NCBI RefSeq assembly: GCF_905475465.1
Contig: NC_062244.1
Coordinates: forward strand, 5,964,501-6,028,500
Reading direction: 5' to 3'
Source: Pieris napi
Taxonomy: Eukaryota > Arthropoda > Insecta > Lepidoptera > Pieridae
DNA: 64,000 bases
The notes under the pieces were generated by a model. That model was not told where the DNA came from. It worked only from the letters and a program-made list of their open reading frames with translations, and did no database searches. This document shows, piece by piece, positions 23,801 to 34,000 of the stretch. The position numbers were made by a program, and so were the translations under genes. The first letter of the stretch is position 1. Each line of letters opens with the position of its first letter.

Positions 23801-26800
23801 GGGCGTAGAGCGGTCAAGAAGAATTGGCAAGAAACTCTCCGCAACTCTTTTTAATCGCTAAGTTTCAAAACCTACTTGAGTCATACAAATTGTTTGAACA
23901 TGATCAAATCAATCCCAAGGATTAAGATCATTTAAGTATTCGTCAAATTTATAAAAATCTTTATTGTTTTTTGTACGTTTAACAAGGGCTTTGAATTTAT
24001 TTAGTGATAATTCTCTAATTTCGCTTGGGAGTTTGTTGTAAAAACGAATACAATTTTTCATATAAGGAGTGGTTTATCTTCTGGAGCCTGGTTGGTTGAT
24101 AGATTAACGAGCAAGGATTCTGATTATTAAAAGAACCACACTATTAAACTCTAGATGGTCTTGACGTTATTCTTTTGTTTGTTTTGTTTTAAACGCAAAT
24201 TATTACATCTTTGTGTTAATTTTTGAAGGGTTTTGGGAATTACACATGATTCTACAAAAATACAGCTTTCTAGGAAAGTGCGTGACAATAGTGACAATGT
24301 TTTACTTTACCGAACGAGTGATAAATGTAAAAGTCTATTGGTATTGCCGTGATTAAAACGCACGACCACGTTAAGTCGTTGGAGTGAAGAAACCCTTATG
24401 TTCAAATACATTTCCAATATTTTAGGTGCATTTCTTCGGTAAGAAAGGCAACAACGATCTGAAGTTTGAAGGTTTCCGCCAGTTTATGGAGAATTTGCAG
24501 ACGGAAGTGCTAGAGCTTGAATTCCACGAGTTCTCTAAAGGTATGACAGGCATTCAGGCTTGACAGAATCGTAAACGTGTTATTTATTGTGTACCTGACA
24601 TGGGCTTAGTAAAAATCTTAGAAAGTAAGGTTTATTTAACAAATATTTTACTTTATAGACAATTTATATTACTGGGTATAAATTATTTCGTGACTACAAG
24701 GAAGAGTTCCGTGTTACTTTTCATGTGTTTTAAATAATGGTAACCATGGTAACACATATACCATTTACCATATGTATATGTAGGAATAGGCCCAGACATC
24801 AGAAGTAAGCAATGAAATACAATTATTAATAACGTGCACGTACGTATGTACGTTGGTATGTATATACCAATAGTCAGATTCTTCAGATTTCTGTATAGAT
24901 CGGTGTGTGTCACAGTAGGTGATCAAACTTCTGTGATACACACCGTCAACTTTTTGAGTCTAAGGCATGCCGGTTTCCTCACGATATCTTCCTTCACCGT
25001 ACGAGCAAGTGTTAAATGCGCACATAGACAGAAAGTCCATTGGTGCACAGCCGGGGATCAAACCTACGACTCCAGGGATGAGAGTCGCACGTTGAAATCT
25101 AGTAAAATTAATAATCTTTAAAATAATTGTAATATTTGTTTCTTTTAGGCCACGAAACAATATCAGAAGTGGATTTTGCGAAAATCCTCCTCCGTTACAC
25201 GTATTTAGATACAGATGAATACGACATGTATCTGGATCGATTATTGGACCGAGTGAAGTACGGGCAAGGGATCACCTTTCACGAGTTCAAAACGTTTTGT
25301 CAGTTTCTGAATAATTTGGAAGATTTCACCATTGCCATGAGGATGTATACGCTGGCTGATCATCCGATATCTAAAGGTTTACAATACTTTTATATTTGAC
25401 TGACATTATTGTTAATATTCTAATTTTTTTACATTACAAAGAGCAAGATCAGTGTGATATAAATATTATCTTATACTATATAATCTGCTTGTACCATATA
25501 CGATTTTATATATTTACTACAAATGCCAACAAAATACATTCAAGCACAAACTAACTTCTTCTAATTAAAATAAACTATCTAGTAGAAAACACATAATTCA
25601 GTTAAATAAAATTTTTCTCTAACACAACAAAGTTCTGTTATTTTATTAAAAAAAAAAAAAATAACCAGCACCTTCAACGTCGGATCGAATATGCAACGGG
25701 TAAAACTATAGATTTTTCGAGATCAAGTACGCTGTCTTAAAAACTAAGCTAATCTATTTGCCGTGTTTACACTCTCTGATAGAAAGAGGTGAATAGTTTA
25801 GTTAAAATAGTGTTATAGTAGTTCACAATTAAGTAAACTTCATTCTTATGAACAACAGTAATCTCTCTCTCTATCTCTCTATCTCTCTCTCTCTCTCTCT
25901 GCATAAGTAGTCTGGTATTACGTAATAAGTTTAGATAATTATTACTCTGCATCACAGACTAATCAAAAACCTTTAAATTGAAAAAATAGTAAATAATAAA
26001 AGTGTAAGTTACTCAAATTCACAAATTAACTATGATTATAGATAGAGATATTTACAATATTCAATAAGCATGTAATATAATTGAGATATTATTTTTCAGA
26101 TGAATTTCACCGAGCGGTAAAAATATGTACTGGCATCGCTCAATCGGAGCACTTAGTGAGTACAGTGTTCGCGATTTTCGATGCGGACGGAGACGGGTTA
26201 TTGAGTTACAAGGAGTTCATCGCTATCATGAAGGATAGACTTCATCGGGGATTTAAGGTATTTTCAATTTGATTCATATGATAATTTATAGCAACAATAA
26301 TTGTTTCAGGTTGGACCCAAAAAAAAAAATACGTGTGGGGCATTGGGTGTTATGAATTTTTTGCTGTATTTTTTTACATTAATTCAAGTTTTTTTTAATT
26401 TAATTCAATCTACCAGTCTACCAGACTCAGACTAACACGCCTATCCGATCACGCTAAACCGATGCGAGACGCAGTATGCGTTCTGTCCCGCTCTAACGCG
26501 TATTGACCGCACCTATATTACGTCATCGTGTGTTAGGTTCATTTCGTTACGGAATTTCTTGATTCGGTCGCCGCGCTCAAAGCCCGCGATAAAATCTATG
26601 CAATAGCTTAAAAATTAAATCAACTTTAAATACCTGTCAAATGTAAAGTAACGCTTATACTAAGTGGTGTATTACACATGTCTAGAATTACGCAGATCTC
26701 CAAAACTACTAAACCGATGTTGATAAAACTTGATTAAAATTATAATACTACTATTATTATATACTATATAATACTACTAAGTATTATATTAATTATATAA

Positions 26801-27766
26801 TACTTTTTTTTACCAGCTCCAAAAAAGAGATTTTGTCTTAATATTTTAATAAGATTTCAACTACTAAGACAGTGGTATTTTTTTTATTTGCATGTATGTC
26901 TACAAATTTCATTAGCTAATGGCGCTTCTAAACAGGCCATGTTTTGCTGCAATTGATGGCTACACTGTTGGCAACTAATTGCCAGGCCATTACAAAAATA
27001 TTTTAATGCAGCTGATGGCCGAACAATCTATGGCTGGGCAATGTGTTGCAATATGTCTGCAATATGATGCAGGCTACACAAACCGGCAACAATGGCTCAC
27101 GAAATCACACTTGTCACAGCTGCGTATATTGTTTTAAAAAAGAAACAGATAAACTTAAATATGCGTGAGTAGACAATTTGAGTCTAGAAATAAGCCTTGA
27201 TAATAAATTATTCATGAACTTTACTAGAATGTCAACAGCAGTCATTTTTACGTAGTAACCTAACGTCAAAATGCAGCTGATCGCAAAACACAGAATATAG
27301 TAACAGGCACACTTCACTCATAGCAAACGTCATGTCGCGGAGAAAAGGATACACTGTGCCATAACAAAGAGAGTGACTGAAACAACAATAGAACTGGCTC
27401 TGCAATATTGCATTTGAATTCGATAGCCTAGCGATCGTCCGGCAACCCATCGGGGCAACATCGGCCATATGTGGCTATACAAAACATGTTTGGCTACATG
27501 GCCTGGACATTACTGCAATATTGCATAGTGTGGCTGCTATTGTTTGCAATGTTGCCGGCCACTGTGTTGCAGCCATCAATTGCAGCAAAACATGGCCCGT
27601 TTAGAAGCGCCATTATGTTATAAATACTTACAGGAAGTGCTCTAATTTTTTTATTTAGTTAACAGATATAAATAAGTGTATCATTTTATTCCAGTCTTCA
27701 GCGAAAAATGAAGGTTGGGAGGCCTTCAAGTCGTGCGTCAAACAAGAAATGAAAAGCGCAGTTTAA
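14817..27766 (+). CDS. MICU3: Mitochondrial calcium uptake protein, MICU2/MICU3 type (5' end missing)
   Basis: This is an EF-hand regulator of the mitochondrial calcium uniporter, acting in the intermembrane space as calcium sensor and gatekeeper. Nine exons join in phase: 14817-14958, 18546-18656, 19161-19208, 19847-19929, 23438-23608, 24426-24540, 25149-25376, 26100-26257 and 27695-27766 (TAA stop). They give 375 residues. The fragment opens with the family block TSRERRFIKFASVEY and MTPQDFL, then ISYTEYLFLLSILTKP. The first EF-hand loop is DTDGNQRVDKNE (residues 114-125), then come VHFFGKKG and FRQFMENLQTEVLELEF, and the second loop is DADGDGLLSYKE (residues 327-338). Both loops keep all calcium ligands. 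The tail AFKSCVKQEMKS resembles MICU3 more than MICU1. Human MICU3 is about 530 aa, so the mitochondrial targeting region lies in upstream exon(s) not identified here. Exon 5 (57 codons) is highly charged and is the least conserved part. MICU2 rather than MICU3 cannot be excluded. Confidence 0.93.
14985..15226. mobile_element. 242-bp MITE flanked by TA
   Basis: The terminal inverted repeats AGGGTCTGTTTCACAATGTA match at both ends, with TA at 14983-14984 and 15227-15228. It has no frame. It lies 26 bp downstream of the donor of the first MICU exon found. Confidence 0.85.
15433..15540 (-). mobile_element. SINE 3' fragment
   Basis: CAGTGGCGCTACAAC, TTTTAGGTCTTGGCCTCA and GACAAGTAGG are the antisense tail of the SINE family seen intact at 39177-39475. 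Confidence 0.6.
15601..15975 (-). mobile_element. Repeat with conserved 66-codon frame, copy 1
   Basis: This is the reverse complement of a unit that begins TTGACGTGATAACGTCTTTA and ends CTACTTTACAAACAACCAAT plus a T-run. Internal inverted motifs ACGTGATAACGTCTT and its complement bracket the body. A 66-codon frame (MSHQNLTSAIAGITRERRTD onward, minus strand 15920-15720) differs from copy 2 at three residues only. The class is unknown. Confidence 0.75.
16002..18328. mobile_element. 2.3-kb foldback element with repeated TGTACGGC motif
   Basis: The arms 16002-16440 and 17890-18328 are near-perfect inverted copies beginning TAGACCACAAGCCCATGAAC. They are flanked by TAA at 15999-16001 and 18329-18331. 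Fourteen exact copies of TGTACGGC or GCCGTACA are spread over the element: 16186, 16243, 16327, 16384, 16526, 16609, 16666, 17472, 17699, 17851, 17936, 17993, 18077 and 18134. No frame of note occurs. A second palindrome is nested at 16707-17284. It lies in a MICU intron. Confidence 0.85.
16707..17284. mobile_element. 578-bp palindrome nested in the foldback element, TA flanks
   Basis: The termini are CAGGGCGTCCTAAAGTTATG and its near complement, with TA at 16705-16706 and 17285-17286. Arms of about 230 bp match. Each arm holds a B-box-like GGTTCGATT(C/T)CCAGACGAGG phrase. It has no coding frame of its own. Confidence 0.85.
19525..19822 (+). mobile_element. CTAGCTGA..-type repeat, copy 2
   Basis: It matches 8524-8807 from ACTAGCTGACCGGGCAAACG to ATTTTATATATTAGA. 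It ends only 24 bp before the exon starting at 19847, so it sits in or next to the branch-point zone of that MICU intron. Confidence 0.7.
19930..21094. other. MICU intron, mostly unrecognised
   Basis: AT-rich intron. A 13-14 bp inverted repeat (AATCTTACCCTT ... AAGGGTAAGATT) lies at about 21001-21040. A weak tRNA-like stretch near 20660-20740 was not convincing. Nothing else is seen. Confidence 0.45.
21095..21374. mobile_element. GGGAGCG-family DNA element, eroded copy
   Basis: It contains TTCAAGTATTACGTCACGCA, GACTCTTTATACCTAAAAGT, a C-run (about 21331-21342) and TTACGTAATACTTGAACGCT. This is the same order as 28311-28583, but the left terminus is disrupted. Confidence 0.7.
21740..22220. 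mobile_element. SINE fragment interrupted by an antisense LINE 3' end
   Basis: SINE phrases GGACGGCGTGTGTCAGGC (about 21794-21811) and TTGCCTATTAGAATAGAC (about 22154-22171) flank an antisense LINE tail at about 21828-22146. The tail begins AAAGTCAAAGTCAAAATCAT and contains CCAGTTCTCAAATCAAGGGC. The same LINE tail recurs at 31215-31515. Confidence 0.65.
22233..22466 (+). mobile_element. CTAGCGGACC..-type repeat
   Basis: The sequence runs from ACTAGCGGACCCGACAGACG through AAATCGGTCCAGCCGTTT to a TTATATATATAAAGAT tail. A second copy is at 51365-51587. It is RTE-related in style and non-coding. Confidence 0.7.
22470..23437. other. MICU intron, nothing recognised
   Basis: Very AT-rich intron with no repeat family recognised. 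An A-run precedes the exon acceptor at 23437. Confidence 0.5.
23700..24200 (-). mobile_element. LINE 3' portion, antisense
   Basis: It contains TTACTACCAGTTCGCAAGTC, AGAAACTCTCCGC and further sequence similar to the 31.3-kb tail, extending towards a decayed coding end (TTTAGTGATAATTCTCTAAT and similar). The boundaries are approximate. Confidence 0.45.
24880..25104 (-). mobile_element. tRNA-derived SINE (same family as 39.2 kb)
   Basis: The antisense copy includes GCACAGCCGGGGATCAAACC (B box complement), TTAAATGCGCACATAGACAG and GGTTTCCTCACGATATCTTC. It ends about 45 bp before the acceptor of the MICU exon at 25149. Confidence 0.8.
25860..25903. repeat. (CT)n microsatellite
   Basis: CTCTCTCTAT units followed by pure CT, in the MICU intron before the exon at 26100. 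Confidence 0.9.
26919..27613. mobile_element. 695-bp inverted-repeat element, TA flanks
   Basis: The termini ATGGCGCTTCTAAAC(A/G)GGCC match over about 45 bp (through GCTGCAATTGATGGC). TA stands at 26917-26918 and 27614-27615. GGC/CAATATTGCA-like words recur inside both halves. No frame with recognisable homology. Confidence 0.75.
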
Positions 27767-28310
27767 TTTATTATTTATATGCTAACTTAATTATTTATAT
27801 GACAACCAAAGTGTAGAAAAAATACATTTTATAATTTATTAATTTTCATAAGTTGAAGCAATCCTGTGAAACAGGCTAATAGCGTAATTTATTTATATGC
27901 ACAGAAATGAGTTACCGTATTAATTTATTGTTATGTTATCTAAGAGATTAACAAAATATTACTTAATTATTTAAATATATTTACAATTTATAAAAATAAT
28001 CTTTGACGTAATTTGTCTAGATCTCTTAATATGAGTCTCCTATACTTAAATGCTATAGATATAATTAGACTGGCTTGCCTCTATTCTTTATACCCCTTAT
28101 CGATAAACGCTTCTCAACTTTTTAAACAGTATTTAATTTTTTTACCGATAAACGAAAATCTATGTTGATATTTTAAACAAGACTCAATATAAACAACCTC
28201 GAAACCTATTGACAGATAAGATGGCGGATAAGTGAGAGTTATTTGTTAATTAAATTACTTTTATTTTTAAGACTTAAAAATACAGATATAAAACTGTAAT
28301 GGGAGCGTTC
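27767..28310 (+). other. MICU 3' UTR and flank
   Basis: AT-rich sequence after the TAA stop. No canonical AATAAA was identified with confidence near the stop. Otherwise empty. Confidence 0.45.
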
Positions 28311-28583
28311 AAGTATTACGTCACGCAATTTTTGGAGATTATTGACACCCACCCCTCCCCATGTAACGCGCCGTAACGTTTTTCTGTACCCAATAGTAAA
28401 ACGTTTCGTGACCACCTAGTGACTTTTTATACCTAAAAGTTACCATTATCATGTGCTGTAAAGTACTGGAAAGTCGAAAATAATATTAACAATAACGCGT
28501 AATTAAATCCCCGCATCGCATCGTAACGTTTTACAAAAGGACCCCCTCTCCCAAAATTCGTTACGTAATACTTGAACGCTCCC
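28311..28583. mobile_element. GGGAGCG-family DNA element, full copy 1
   Basis: The inverted termini GGGAGCGTTCAAGTATTACG match, with AAT at 28308-28310 and 28584-28586. Internal GTAACG/CGTTAC words repeat near both ends. Length 273 bp, non-coding. Confidence 0.85.
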
Positions 28584-31049
28584 AATGGTATCTGAACGGA
28601 CGGCCGCAATTGGTATATTTGGTTGAATTAAATGTGTTAATTATCAGCATACGATTTCATCGGTAAGATATTCTTGAACGTTTTGAGTTTGGGAGCTTGG
28701 GTTCAGTTGAAAGGTTTATACGCATATTTTATCGATAAGGATGAGTTTAGGGTATTTAATGCTCTTGTCACAACAACTGTTTATTTAGATTTTTGAAAGT
28801 GATTTTAGGAAATACGAAAGGATTTCAATAGATTAAAAAAAGCTTTTAATTTTGTGTATTTTACTAATATAAATTAACTACAGTAAGTTTGAAACTTGTT
28901 TTTGTTTTGTGGAATGTTCATTTTAGTACATCCATGAGTTTGCAAAGTATAATACACGAGTTTAATACGACAAATATCTGTATAAAATCTTTGACAAACT
29001 CATGATAGAACACCACGACAATATATTAAAGTAAATGTCGTAACGATTTTGTATGGAAAGCTAGGTCTGAATTACCCATAGATTTTCTAAACATCAGAAA
29101 GATCACCGGTACTTTCTAATTTCCAATTTGGATATAGCTATCTCGATAGATCTTGCCCTTTATACAAACTCACCAAACGCAGTCGCTATTGGGAATTATA
29201 TAGCACCGGTGCAAACATTATTGTGTTAACATTGACCAAACTATCGTAAAGTTCGTGCTATGGGCTTGTTTATATATTTATTAAATCAAAGTTACCAATT
29301 ATACGATAAGTGAATATTATAGTGAATTGTAACGCTTATTTAGAAATGCTTAAGAATAATTTAAATTAATTTAAAAAGTATTTAATCTGCTTAAACTAGA
29401 TTTTAACAAATTTTAACACCTCAATATTTAACAGCACAAAATAATATTTAAGAATGCTTTACGTGCAGTGAGATTTTTATTGTATTTTTTTCGTCGGGTT
29501 GTTGTTTAATAAATTATTGTCATGGCTAGTAATAGTTTTATGTTACCGTATTTCTTGTGTTACTGTAGACGTCTTAAGCTGTTTCTATATCCAATATACG
29601 AACCGTGATTACTACGAATCGTCGAAATATGTCTTATGTGTCTAAATGTGCTTTTTTCATTAAAATTGACTTTGTAAAACAATAATATATATAAATATAT
29701 TGTGCATTTTGATTGTGACCATTAATGACACGATTAAAATAAAATCCAATGATGTAGTAATCTTGCTTATTGGTTATGATAAGGGCTTTTGATAATATAA
29801 TTCTATTATCTATAGATCAGTTTTTATTTATTCACAAAAATATTTTATCTTAACAGTCACATCTAATGCGATAGTCTTTAGTATAGTCCTGCTCTTATAT
29901 ACATTTACAGACCTCTGTAAAAATTACTAGATTTGGCTGTAACATATTGAAAATCGTGATCAAGCTCAATTTCTAAGTCATACTTTTAATATAGCGCTGA
30001 AGTGTAGCCTTAATATTAAAATAGGTCACGATATGATTCAGGGTAACTCATAATTATTAACCTACTGGCCATGAAAATATTGTTTACTGTGTACTTAATT
30101 CTGGTTGTTAATAACAGTATTAATTATGAAAATGTTACCATTATTATTTGCTAGTCATATTGTAATTCAGTGAATTAAAAAGTAACTTCAAACTTCATGC
30201 TTTATTGAATTTATAGCAACCTCTACTAAAATTAAGCAAAATGCTCTTCACTTAATTCTTCAGATTAATAGTTGATTCAAAAATCACGAAGTTTGGAGAT
30301 GTTTATGCAAATATTTGGTGTTTTATTTATTTTGCCCTATAAGTTGATATATCTATATACCTTAATATACACACGTATTGTATTTCTTCACACTGAGCAG
30401 AGTTCGATACCAGTGGTATCAACTAACAGGTAGGATGTAACGCAAAACAACGTTCTATCACCTAGTGTGCGTAAAATGTTAGAAAAGTAGTTCGTACTAT
30501 ACATAAAATAGTGCGTACACGCGTAATCACGGGCGCTGCTTGGCCTGATCAAAGTTGTGGAGATAAAGGCATAATAGAAGTCTATGGGAGACCTCTTCCG
30601 AATCCGAAACGCACATAGTAAGTTTTTTTATTGCGTGAGAGATATATGTAAGATAAATAAAACAATAAATGTTCGCAATACTTTAATCACAACATTTTTC
30701 AATAAATCACAAATAATACTATCTTTACAAATTATGATACATCTATAGCTTGACTACAATATTTTGAAAGTTGAGAACCAGGTCTATTTAGGTATAATCA
30801 AATTTCTTTACAAACACAAAGAAATAAAGCACCGGACGGCATAAAACTAAACAAATGTGATTATTAATAATTAAAATGTACCGCTTGTAAGCACAGAGAT
30901 CCAACATTATGATACCAAAAAAAATTAAACTTACTTTCATAAATATAACATTAAAATACCTCGATTTTGTTTTAAAAAAATATTGGTCAATTCTGCCGCT
31001 CAAATGATGAAATAAAAATACCAACAAAAATTAAGTTTATACAACTGCA
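28584..31049. other. Intergenic between MICU and PPME1
   Basis: AT-rich spacer between convergent genes. A TTTATT at 30627-30632 may be the PPME1 polyadenylation signal. No repeat or gene recognised. Confidence 0.45.
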
Positions 31050-34000
31050 TTAACACCCGGGCGTGGAACCTAGTTGCATATTTTCTCCTTCGTCCGTCGC
31101 TGAAGTCAGCCGATGTCGGAGTAAAAATGACGCTAGAACTCTCGCCACCTAGAAAACAATTTACATACAAAAAGCTCTTCACGCGTTCATTTCCTCATTA
31201 GCTGTAAGCCCCAAAAACGTCAATGTACACTTATGAACGTCAAAAAAAGAAATGTATATGAAATGCTTCTAATTTTACATTTACTGCCAGTTCTCAAATC
31301 AAGGGCGTAGATCGGAAGAAAAGAACTGGCAATAAACTCTCCGCCACTCTTTATAATCGCCAAGTTTTTGTTTTACACAACGTTTGTAAGGAGCTGCAAC
31401 CATTACACTATGTTCCAAATGACATCTTAAGTAATAAATAATAATATAATAAATTAAAAACAAAGATTTGTCCTCTATCAGCAGGAGGCATGGTGAAATA
31501 GGAGCACGCACTTACTGGGGAACAACACGCAAATACAATATAGTCGAAACTACTAACATCACCGCATACACGAATTAAAGTACGACCAGTTTTTTTTTCT
31601 AAAACAATCCAGCTTTTAAAACAACAGAATTAAAATTACCTCAGCGGGTGAATCTTCGTGCACGGCGTGACCGCATCTCGTAAGGACTTGCATTTGAAAT
31701 TTGCCTGAAATTTATATCAATTTAAGCGAAAAAAAAGGACCAGGAGTAAAATTCAACATGTATTTTTTTACAGATTTCGCCAGTAGATCGATTCTACAAC
31801 AGAATTTTAGGATATCTTCTTCACTTGACCTTGCTATAGCGATTGGCCAAGCACAAGTAATCGGCTAATCACTACGTCGGTCCAATTTGCAACTGAACGT
31901 GTTAAAATTAGAATAAGTTTTACTATCATGGTTACATTAACCATAAAAATTAAAAACAGGCGAAAAAATAATCAGAAATTACTAATTTTTAGATTTAAAA
32001 AAATAGTTTGCCGTAACCTAAAATGATAGGAAGTACATAATATTTCAAAACTTATATGTTACACTTATACTTTTACTTATACGTTATACTTATGTTACAA
32101 AACTCCAGCTTCTGTTAAGACAAATAATTAAAATAAAATAAAAAACAAATAATAATATGTGACTTTGAGAGATGCAGAAAATCTTTAACAAAAACAACTT
32201 TTATAAGGTTACCTTGCATCTGTCCAACAGTCAATTCTCTGTCAAGTCCATCCACAGACGCGAGTAGCAATAGCCTTGGCGCACGCGTCGTTAGGAACGA
32301 GTTCGATAACCCAGAAAACCATCCCGACCAATGTTGTTCTGTTTTTGACAAATCCACTCGCCAACGATATCTGAAATGCATCATTATGAATATATTTTTT
32401 TACTATGTGCGCATTAAAAGGATAACATTGTGAGGAAAGTGACATGCCTTATAAAAGTCGACGGCGTGTGTCAGGTACAAAGGGAGCGTTCAAGTATTAC
32501 GTCACGCAATTTTTGGAGATTATTGGCCCCCCTCCCCCCATGTAACGCGCCGTAACGTTTACCTACAGTACTCTACCCAAATATAGTAAAACGTTTCGTG
32601 ACCACCTAGTGACTCTTTATACCTAAAAGTTACCATTATCATGTGCTGTAAAGTACTGGAAAGTCGAAAGTAATATTTACAATAACGCGTAATTCAATCC
32701 CCGCCCCGTATCGTAACGTTTTACAAAAGGAGACCCCCCCCCCTCCCAAAATACGTTACGTAATACTTGGACGCTCCCAAAGCTGATAAACTATTTGCCT
32801 ATTAAAGAACAAATTATCACGAAACAGAGAAGTGTGAGGATGTAACATCACTGGTTATGTTGGTCAGAAGTTAGCAACAAAAAAAAATCGTGTCAGATCT
32901 CAAAAAAGCACTTCAGGTTGACAACATCGGTATAATAACTGCGTAGAGGTCATGATACTAACGTCTAACTCAAATGATTATTAAATACAATCTCTGTAGA
33001 TTTTTTAGAAAGGTTTCGAATTTCTTTCCGAGGGAGGATAGTTAATATTTTAAAAATATATATATAATTGCTGATCGTTTGTCTCGCTAAAACTCCAGAA
33101 TTACTGGACCGATTTGGCTAATTATTCAATTGAAAGATTTGTCGAAGATTCGGCAAGGTTTAATACATAAATAATAAGTAAAGAAAAATACTAAAACAAT
33201 TGAATTTTTAAATAAAAACAGTTCTTAGCTGGGAAATATTTGATGTCCTTTGTTTTTTTTTTCAATAACAAAAGCTGGTTGTCATATATTTATAGATGCC
33301 TTCTAGGTAGCTTAAAATTCAGTCAGTTCAGAGTCCTTATTTTTGTTACGTGATTCCTATTTGTTATATAACGTATCACGTATTCACGTTTTAACTAATA
33401 TTATAAATAGCTAGACTTAAATATGTAGTCATAACCTTAGTTCTGGAATAAATTTACATGGACAGGTTGGAATCAGAAATAGGCTACTTTTCATATCCAT
33501 AAAATATGCGATAAGAACATATACACATGAAACTAGTAGCCCAGTAGATATATATATAAATATTAAAAGGTAGTAGGTACTTCATAGCTCCTCCAGTTAC
33601 GGGAGTAGGACTGACGAATCCGTCCCCCTCACCATCTCCTTCTCCCTCCTCAAGTATGACGTCAGCGCGTGTACAAGTCGCCACTTCATCCGTGACGTCA
33701 TCGATGACGTAGGTGTCAACCTCGTTTATTGCCAGCTGATTGGTTGTGCAGCTGTCATTTGTTTAATAATCATATAAGTTTACAATAATTAATACAAGTT
33801 TCTTCAACTAAGGTATACTATACTTTTACATAAAAAAATAAGATCTTGCAGCATACATTTAACACTAAAGCAAAATTTCTACAATAAACGTGAAAACATT
33901 GCTAAATTCTAAACAATACCTTTATCGGTAAATAGCTGAAGTTTAATGGTCTGTGTTACAAATTCAATTGTTACTTTTTAAAATTACATTATTATACATT

